Assembly (NCBI RefSeq): GCF_016919445.1
Contig: NZ_CP070356.1
Coordinates: forward strand, 317,501-381,500
Direction: 5' to 3'
Source of the DNA: Pseudomonas sp. PDNC002
GTDB taxonomy: Bacteria; Pseudomonadota; Gammaproteobacteria; Pseudomonadales; Pseudomonadaceae
Length of the DNA stretch: 64,000 nucleotides
Shown here: positions 59,608-64,000 of the stretch, piece after piece
Layout: each line of letters opens with the position of its first letter
Numbering within the stretch: position 1 is the stretch's first letter
Notes under the pieces: generated by a model
The model's database searches: none
What the model saw: the letters and a program-made list of their open reading frames with translations, nothing else
Told to the model about the DNA's origin: nothing
Made by a program: the position numbers and the translations under genes

Positions 59608-60786
59608 TCAGAGCGCGACCACCTGCCAATTGCCATCGCGAGCCAGCAGTTGCTGGTCGCAGCCCGCTTCGGTGGCCGAAGCCGCATCCTGCCCGGGCAG
59701 CGCTTGTACGACGCGCACGCCCTGACGGCGCAACTGCTGCACCGCCTGCCACAAGCCAGCCCCATCGGCCGGCGCCCAGACTCCAGTGCGCGGCTCATCG
59801 AGCTGGGCGCGGCCGAGAGTGACCAGGGTCTTGAGGTCGGTAGAGAAACCAGTCGCCGGACGCGCACGGCCGAAATCGGCACCGATGTCGTCATAACGAC
59901 CGCCCTGGGCGATGGACTCGCCAACGCCAGGCACGAACGCGGCGAACACCACGCCCGTGTGATAGTGATAGCCGCGCAATTCGCCAAGGTCGAAGTACAG
60001 CGGCAATTGCGGGAAGCGCGCAGCCAGCGAATCGGCGATGGCGGTGATGTCGGCCAGCGCGGCCTGCACCGGAGCCGGCGCACCCGCGAGCACTTCGCGC
60101 GCTTGATTCAGCACATCACGGCTGCCGCACAGCTCGGCCAGCGCACGCAGCATGCCGGCAAGTTCCACCGGCAGGCCTTCGGTCAGTGCAGCAACTTCAT
60201 CCACGGCCTTGCGCTGCAGGGCATCGAAGAGCAGTTGCTCGACTTCGCCGGACAGTCCGGCCGCCTGCGCCAGGCCACGGTAGATGCCGACGTGACCGAG
60301 GTCCATGTGCACGTCCGGCACCTGGGCCATCTCGAGCATGTCGAGCAGCAGGCTGATGACTTCGACGTCACCGGCCGAACCGGTATCGCCGTAAAGCTCG
60401 GCACCCAACTGGATCGGGCTGCGCGAGGTGGCCAGCGCACGCGGACGGGCATGCAGCACGCTACCGGCGTAGCACAGGCGGTTCGGACCTTCGCGACGCA
60501 GGCTATGAGCGTCCATGCGGGCGACTTGCGGCGTGATATCCGCGCGGAAGCCCATCAGGCGCCCGGAAGCCGGGTCGGTGACCTTGAAGGTACGCAGGTC
60601 CAGATCCTGGCCGGCACCGGTCAGCAGGGATTCCAGGTATTCGATATGCGGGGTGACGACGAACTCGTAGCCCCAGCGCTGGAACAGGTCCAGCACCTGA
60701 CGGCGGGCTGCTTCAACGCGCGCCGCCTCCGGTGGCAGCACTTCTTCGATCCCATCTGGCAGTAGCCAGCGATCTACCGTTGCCAT
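59608..60786 (-). CDS. hisZ: ATP phosphoribosyltransferase regulatory subunit
   Basis: A 392-residue class II aminoacyl-tRNA-synthetase-like protein related to HisRS without the anticodon domain: [19 protein letters not shown], the motif 2-like [17 protein letters not shown], and [11 protein letters not shown]. It pairs with the short HisG to start histidine synthesis. Ribosome site GGGGAGAGG before the ATG. Confidence 0.95.
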   Translation of the reverse strand: MATVDRWLLPDGIEEVLPPEAARVEAARRQVLDLFQRWGYEFVVTPHIEYLESLLTGAGQDLDLRTFKVTDPASGRLMGFRADITPQVARMDAHSLRREGPNRLCYAGSVLHARPRALATSRSPIQLGAELYGDTGSAGDVEVISLLLDMLEMAQVPDVHMDLGHVGIYRGLAQAAGLSGEVEQLLFDALQRKAVDEVAALTEGLPVELAGMLRALAELCGSRDVLNQAREVLAGAPAPVQAALADITAIADSLAARFPQLPLYFDLGELRGYHYHTGVVFAAFVPGVGESIAQGGRYDDIGADFGRARPATGFSTDLKTLVTLGRAQLDEPRTGVWAPADGAGLWQAVQQLRRQGVRVVQALPGQDAASATEAGCDQQLLARDGNWQVVAL

Positions 60787-60817
60787 GTCGCCTCTCCCCT
60801 TTCAGCCGGGCGGCACT

Positions 60818-61003
60818 TCAATGAATGCAGTAAAGAAGGATGGTGCCGAGCAGCATGCTGCCCAGCCCGATGAGTCTCAGACTGCGGTCGCCAAGGCGCC
60901 CGAGCCCGCTCACGGCGTCGCGCCAACCACGCGGATACAGGAATGGAAGGATGCCTTCCAGCACCAGCAACAGACAGAACGCTTTGCCGAATTCCTGCCA
61001 CAT
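60818..61003 (-). CDS. DUF2065 small membrane protein
   Basis: A 61-residue protein with two membrane segments (about 5-24 and 42-60), matching the YjeT/DUF2065 family that sits between hflC and purA in many gamma-proteobacteria. Function unknown. 31 bases upstream of hisZ, so likely co-transcribed with it. Confidence 0.9.
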   Translation of the reverse strand: MWQEFGKAFCLLLVLEGILPFLYPRGWRDAVSGLGRLGDRSLRLIGLGSMLLGTILLYCIH

Positions 61004-61030
61004 GGCTCTCGTAGATCATTCTCGCGGACG

Positions 61031-61054
61031 CAAAAAAGCCGGGATTTCCCGGCT
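61031..61054 (-). terminator. Terminator of the hflX-hflK-hflC operon
   Basis: AGCCGGGA and TCCCGGCT, then TTTTTTG on the minus strand: a good intrinsic terminator 57 bases after the hflC stop. Confidence 0.92.
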
Positions 61055-61074
61055 GACCCATGATAACACGATTT

Positions 61075-61102
61075 CTCCGGCGGGCGCTGCCGCCCGCCGG
61101 AG
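61075..61102 (-). terminator. Extra hairpin after hflC
   Basis: CTCCGGCGGGCG and CGCCCGCCGGAG with loop CTGC, 12-bp perfect GC-rich stem just after the hflC stop; no T run, so more likely a 3'-end stabiliser placed before the terminator proper. Confidence 0.6.
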
Positions 61103-61110
61103 AGTTTGAC

Positions 61111-61980
61111 TCAGGGTTTAGCTTTTTCCAGATAGCGGAAGAACTCACTGCTGGGATCAAGCACCAGCACGTCCTTCTTGTCCGCAAAGCTCTCGCGGTA
61201 AGCCTTGAGGCTGCGGGTAAAGGCGTAGAACTCCGGATCGGCGGTGTAGGCCTTGGCGTAGATCGCCGACGCCTTGGCATCGCCGTCACCACGGGTCTCT
61301 TCCGATTCGCGATAAGCCTCGGCCAGCAGTACGCGGCGCTGACGATCGGCATCCGCACGGATACCTTCGGCCAACTCGCGACCCTTGGCACGGTGCTCAC
61401 GGGCTTCCCGCTCGCGCTCGGTGCTCATGCGTTCGAACACGCTGCGGTTCACTTCCTTGGGCAGGTCGATGGCCTTGACGCGAACATCGACCACCTCGAT
61501 CCCCAGCTCTTTCTGCGCCATGCGGTTCAGCGAAGCGGTGATATCACCCATCAGCGCATCACGCTCACCCGACACCACTTCGTGCAGGGTGCGCTTGCCG
61601 AACTGGTCACGCAGGCCGGCTTCCAGACGACGGGACAGACGCTCGTCGGCAATCTGCTTCATGCCGGAAGTCGCGGTGTAGAAGCGCTCGGCATCGGAGA
61701 CGCGCCACTTGGCGTAGGCGTCGACCATCACCGCTTTCTTCTCCAGCGTGAGGAAGCGCTGGGTCGGCGAGTCCAGGGTCAGCAGGCGGCCGTCGAACTT
61801 GCGCACCGTGTTGACGTAGGGAATCTTGAAGTGCAGGCCGGGCTTCACGTCCGGCTCGACCACGCGACCGAAGCGCAGCAGCACGGCGCGCTCGGTCTGT
61901 TGCACCACGTAGACGCTGCTCCAGACGGCAACAGCAACCACCACACCCGCGATGAGGGCGATCAGGGACTTGTTACTCAT
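61111..61980 (-). CDS. hflC: FtsH-modulating membrane protein HflC
   Basis: A 289-residue SPFH/band 7 protein with one N-terminal membrane segment (about 6-22) and the PHB domain (VLLRFGRVVEPDVKPGLHFK). With HflK it forms a periplasmic cage around the FtsH protease and limits its action. Start overlaps the hflK stop (TGATG). Confidence 0.96.
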   Translation of the reverse strand: MSNKSLIALIAGVVVAVAVWSSVYVVQQTERAVLLRFGRVVEPDVKPGLHFKIPYVNTVRKFDGRLLTLDSPTQRFLTLEKKAVMVDAYAKWRVSDAERFYTATSGMKQIADERLSRRLEAGLRDQFGKRTLHEVVSGERDALMGDITASLNRMAQKELGIEVVDVRVKAIDLPKEVNRSVFERMSTEREREAREHRAKGRELAEGIRADADRQRRVLLAEAYRESEETRGDGDAKASAIYAKAYTADPEFYAFTRSLKAYRESFADKKDVLVLDPSSEFFRYLEKAKP

Positions 61981-63152
61981 CAGCGGCTCTCCCGGGTACG
62001 CGTGTCACGCTGCTGCAGGTCGTTGGCGACCCGCGAACCGATATCCGGCGTGCTGCTGCTCGCGCTGGGTGCGCTGCTTGGAGCTGCCGAACCACGGCCG
62101 TCCATCATCTTGTCCAGAGGCAGGTAGATCAGGTTGTTCTGACCCTGCTGGCCGGTGACCAGCACCTTGCTGGTCTGGCTCAGGACGTCCTGCATGGTGT
62201 CCAGGTACAGACGCTGACGGGTGACCTCCGGAGCCTTGTGGTACTCGCCGGCCAGCTTGGCGAAGCGATCCGCCTCACCCTGGGCGCGGGAAACCACTTC
62301 GTCGCGGTAGCCGTTGGCTTCCTCGATGATGCGCTGCGCCTGGCCACGGGCTTCAGGCACCACGCCGTTGGCATAGGCTTCGGCCTGGTTCTTCTCGCGC
62401 TGCTCGTCCTCGCGGGCACGGATCACGTCGTCGAACGCTTCCTGTACTTCACGCGGCGCGGCGGCGCTCTGGATGTTCACCTGGGTCACCGTGATACCGG
62501 TCTTGTAGGTATCGAGGAAACGTTGCAGGCGATCACGCACCTCGGTGGCCATCTGTTCACGGCCCTCAGTGAGGATCTTGTCCATGGTGGTGGAGCCGGC
62601 CACGTGGCGCAGGGCGCTTTCGGTGGCGTGCTGCAGGCTCACTTCCGGCTGGTCGACGTTGAGCACGAAGTCCTTCAGGTTGCTGACCTTGTACTGCACG
62701 GTCAGCGGAACCTCGACGATGTTCTCGTCCTCGGTGAGCATCTGGCCCTGCTTGCTGTAGGCACGCTCGCGGGTGACGTTCTCCTGGAACTTCTTGTCGA
62801 TCGGCGGGAAGTAGATGTTCAGGCCGGGGCCCACGGTCTCGTGGTACTGGCCGAAGCGCAGGATCACTGCCTGCTCCTGCTCGTCCACCACGTAGATGGC
62901 GTTGTACAGCCACAGCACAGCGAGGATCGCCAGGCCGATACCGAACAGACCGAGACTACCGCCCCGACCACCGCCGCCACCGCCCGAACCATTGCCGCGC
63001 TTGGGTTTGCCAAAAATTCCGTTCAGGCTGTCTTGCAGCTTGCGGAAGGCCTCATCCAGATCAGGAGGACCCTGGCGACCACCACCACGGCGTCCACCCC
63101 AGGGGTCCTGGTCGTTCTTGTTCGAGTTGTCACCCGGCTCATTCCAAGCCAT
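61980..63152 (-). CDS. hflK: FtsH-modulating membrane protein HflK
   Basis: A 390-residue SPFH protein: Gly-rich, charged N-terminus (NDQDPWGGRRGGGRQGPPDL), a membrane segment at about 75-93, the PHB domain (VILRFGQYHETVGPGLNIYF) and a coiled-coil, then a Ser/Ala-rich end. Start at ATG 63152 (MAWNEPGDN), with GGAGAG just before it; ATG 63164 would put the ribosome site inside the gene. Confidence 0.96.
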   Translation of the reverse strand: MAWNEPGDNSNKNDQDPWGGRRGGGRQGPPDLDEAFRKLQDSLNGIFGKPKRGNGSGGGGGGRGGSLGLFGIGLAILAVLWLYNAIYVVDEQEQAVILRFGQYHETVGPGLNIYFPPIDKKFQENVTRERAYSKQGQMLTEDENIVEVPLTVQYKVSNLKDFVLNVDQPEVSLQHATESALRHVAGSTTMDKILTEGREQMATEVRDRLQRFLDTYKTGITVTQVNIQSAAAPREVQEAFDDVIRAREDEQREKNQAEAYANGVVPEARGQAQRIIEEANGYRDEVVSRAQGEADRFAKLAGEYHKAPEVTRQRLYLDTMQDVLSQTSKVLVTGQQGQNNLIYLPLDKMMDGRGSAAPSSAPSASSSTPDIGSRVANDLQQRDTRTRESR

Positions 63153-63247
63153 AGCGCTCTCCATCTGATAACGCGAAAACGCGCCTACGGCGCGCCCACC
63201 TATGCTACCGAATGCCCTTTACCCTGCCAAAAGCAGAGTGCCAGGCT

Positions 63248-64000
63248 TTATTGCAAAGTGTGTTGCGCAATGAACTCTGCCGGCTGCCAGCCTTCGCGGC
63301 TCACCAGTCGGTTCAACTCGACACGCGGCAGGCGAACCTGCAAAACGGCGCGTCCATGTTCATCATGCCCCTCGGACTGTACAGCACCCAGCTCGAAGAA
63401 CTGAGCCCGAAGTCGTCCCAGGCGTTGCGGAAGGCAGAGCGTCCCTACGAAAAGATCTTCCCCCAGCAACTCGGCGACCGCCTGCTCCAGAAGTTCCAGC
63501 CCACGCGACTCACGCGCCGACAGCCAGACACGCACCGGCTTGCCGAGCTCGTCGCGCTGGATCATGGGTTGCATGTCCGGCAGCAGGTCGATCTTGTTGT
63601 ACACCTCGAGCATCGGCAACTCGTTTGCGCCGATTTCCTGAAGCACCGCCAGCACCTGTTCGATCTGCGCATCGCGGTCCGGCTCGTGCGAGTCGATCAC
63701 ATGCAGCAGCAGATCGGAGTTGCTGGACTCTTCCAAGGTAGCCCGAAACGCCTCCACCAGCTTGTGCGGAAGGTGACGAATGAAGCCCACGGTGTCGGCC
63801 AGCACGATCGGTCCCAGATCATCCAGCACCAGTCGGCGCAGGGTCGGGTCGAGGGTGGCGAACAACTGGTCGGCCGCATAGACCTCGGAAGTGGTCAGCG
63901 CATTGAACAGCGTGGACTTGCCGGCGTTGGTGTAGCCGACCAGAGATACCGCCGGAATCTCCGCGCGACGACGGCCGCGACGAGCCTGCTCGCGCTGGCT
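63248..64000 (-). CDS. hflX: GTPase HflX (partial, cut by window end)
   Basis: The C-terminal 250 residues of HflX, open to the window edge. Visible: the G1 loop VGYTNAGKST near the edge, G3 DTVGFIRHLPH, G4 YNKIDL and the C-terminal domain. HflX binds 50S ribosomes and splits stalled ones under stress. The start lies outside, on the side of hfq in P. aeruginosa. Followed by hflK after 95 bases. Confidence 0.95.
   Translation of the reverse strand, partial: SQREQARRGRRRAEIPAVSLVGYTNAGKSTLFNALTTSEVYAADQLFATLDPTLRRLVLDDLGPIVLADTVGFIRHLPHKLVEAFRATLEESSNSDLLLHVIDSHEPDRDAQIEQVLAVLQEIGANELPMLEVYNKIDLLPDMQPMIQRDELGKPVRVWLSARESRGLELLEQAVAELLGEDLFVGTLCLPQRLGRLRAQFFELGAVQSEGHDEHGRAVLQVRLPRVELNRLVSREGWQPAEFIAQHTLQ

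Overview
The window is high-GC, densely coded chromosomal DNA from a Pseudomonas, most likely the P. aeruginosa lineage (aeruginosa / nitroreducens / citronellolis type). Gene content and order match, from memory, the P. aeruginosa PAO1 block that runs from a bacterioferritin-like gene past desB-desC-desT, ureEFG, a branched-chain-type ABC transporter, pncA-pncB-nadE, azu, nicD, alr, dnaB, rplI-rpsR-rpsF, rlmB, rnr, two tRNA-Leu genes, purA and hisZ to hflC-hflK-hflX. No phage, integrase, insertion sequence or CRISPR array is visible.

Layout. 0-8.6 kb: an AsmA-like protein, a haem-less ferritin-like protein, two paralogous exported proteins built of 18- and 21-residue tandem repeats, an MFS transporter, an AT-rich membrane glycosyltransferase-like gene that looks acquired, and two small genes. 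8.5-11.5 kb: the DesB/DesC acyl-CoA desaturase pair with its divergent repressor DesT and two palindromic operators. 11.8-14.3 kb: nickel and urease accessory genes ureE, ureF, ureG and a HupE/UreJ-type permease, without structural urease genes. 14.8-26.9 kb: a lysine/pipecolate-type catabolic region holding an SDR, an ornithine cyclodeaminase-family protein, a five-gene ABC transporter behind an apparent sigma-54/NtrC control region, an L-pipecolate oxidase-like and a piperideine-6-carboxylate dehydrogenase-like enzyme, and a LysR regulator. 27.1-30.7 kb: NAD salvage (nrtR divergent from pncA-pncB-nadE). 30.7-32.9 kb: a TrhA/hemolysin III membrane protein, azurin with an ANR-like box, a 29-codon small ORF and a LOG-family enzyme.

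32.9-38.5 kb is a compact minor-pilin cassette (pilV-pilW-pilX-pilY1-pilE-like) without fimU/fimT, inserted between otherwise syntenic genes. 38.8-47 kb: an MscS channel, an operon of a di-haem cytochrome lipoprotein and a beta-helix lipoprotein, a bacteriohemerythrin, a YgiQ radical-SAM protein and a NicD-like diguanylate cyclase. 47-64 kb is core housekeeping: cell wall (alr), replication (dnaB), ribosome (rplI, rpsR, rpsF, rlmB), RNA decay (rnr), tRNA-Leu(CAG) x2, a chemoreceptor, purA, hisZ and the HflK/HflC/HflX group, the last cut by the window end.

Intergenic space carries several repeat families: REP-like inverted repeats, and a palindromic CCCTCTCCC/GGGAGAGGG element with long terminal inverted repeats that has expanded into 69-bp and 71-bp tandem arrays. 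The least explained items are the two repeat-protein genes, the beta-helix/cytochrome pair, the pilin cassette and the predicted regulatory sites.
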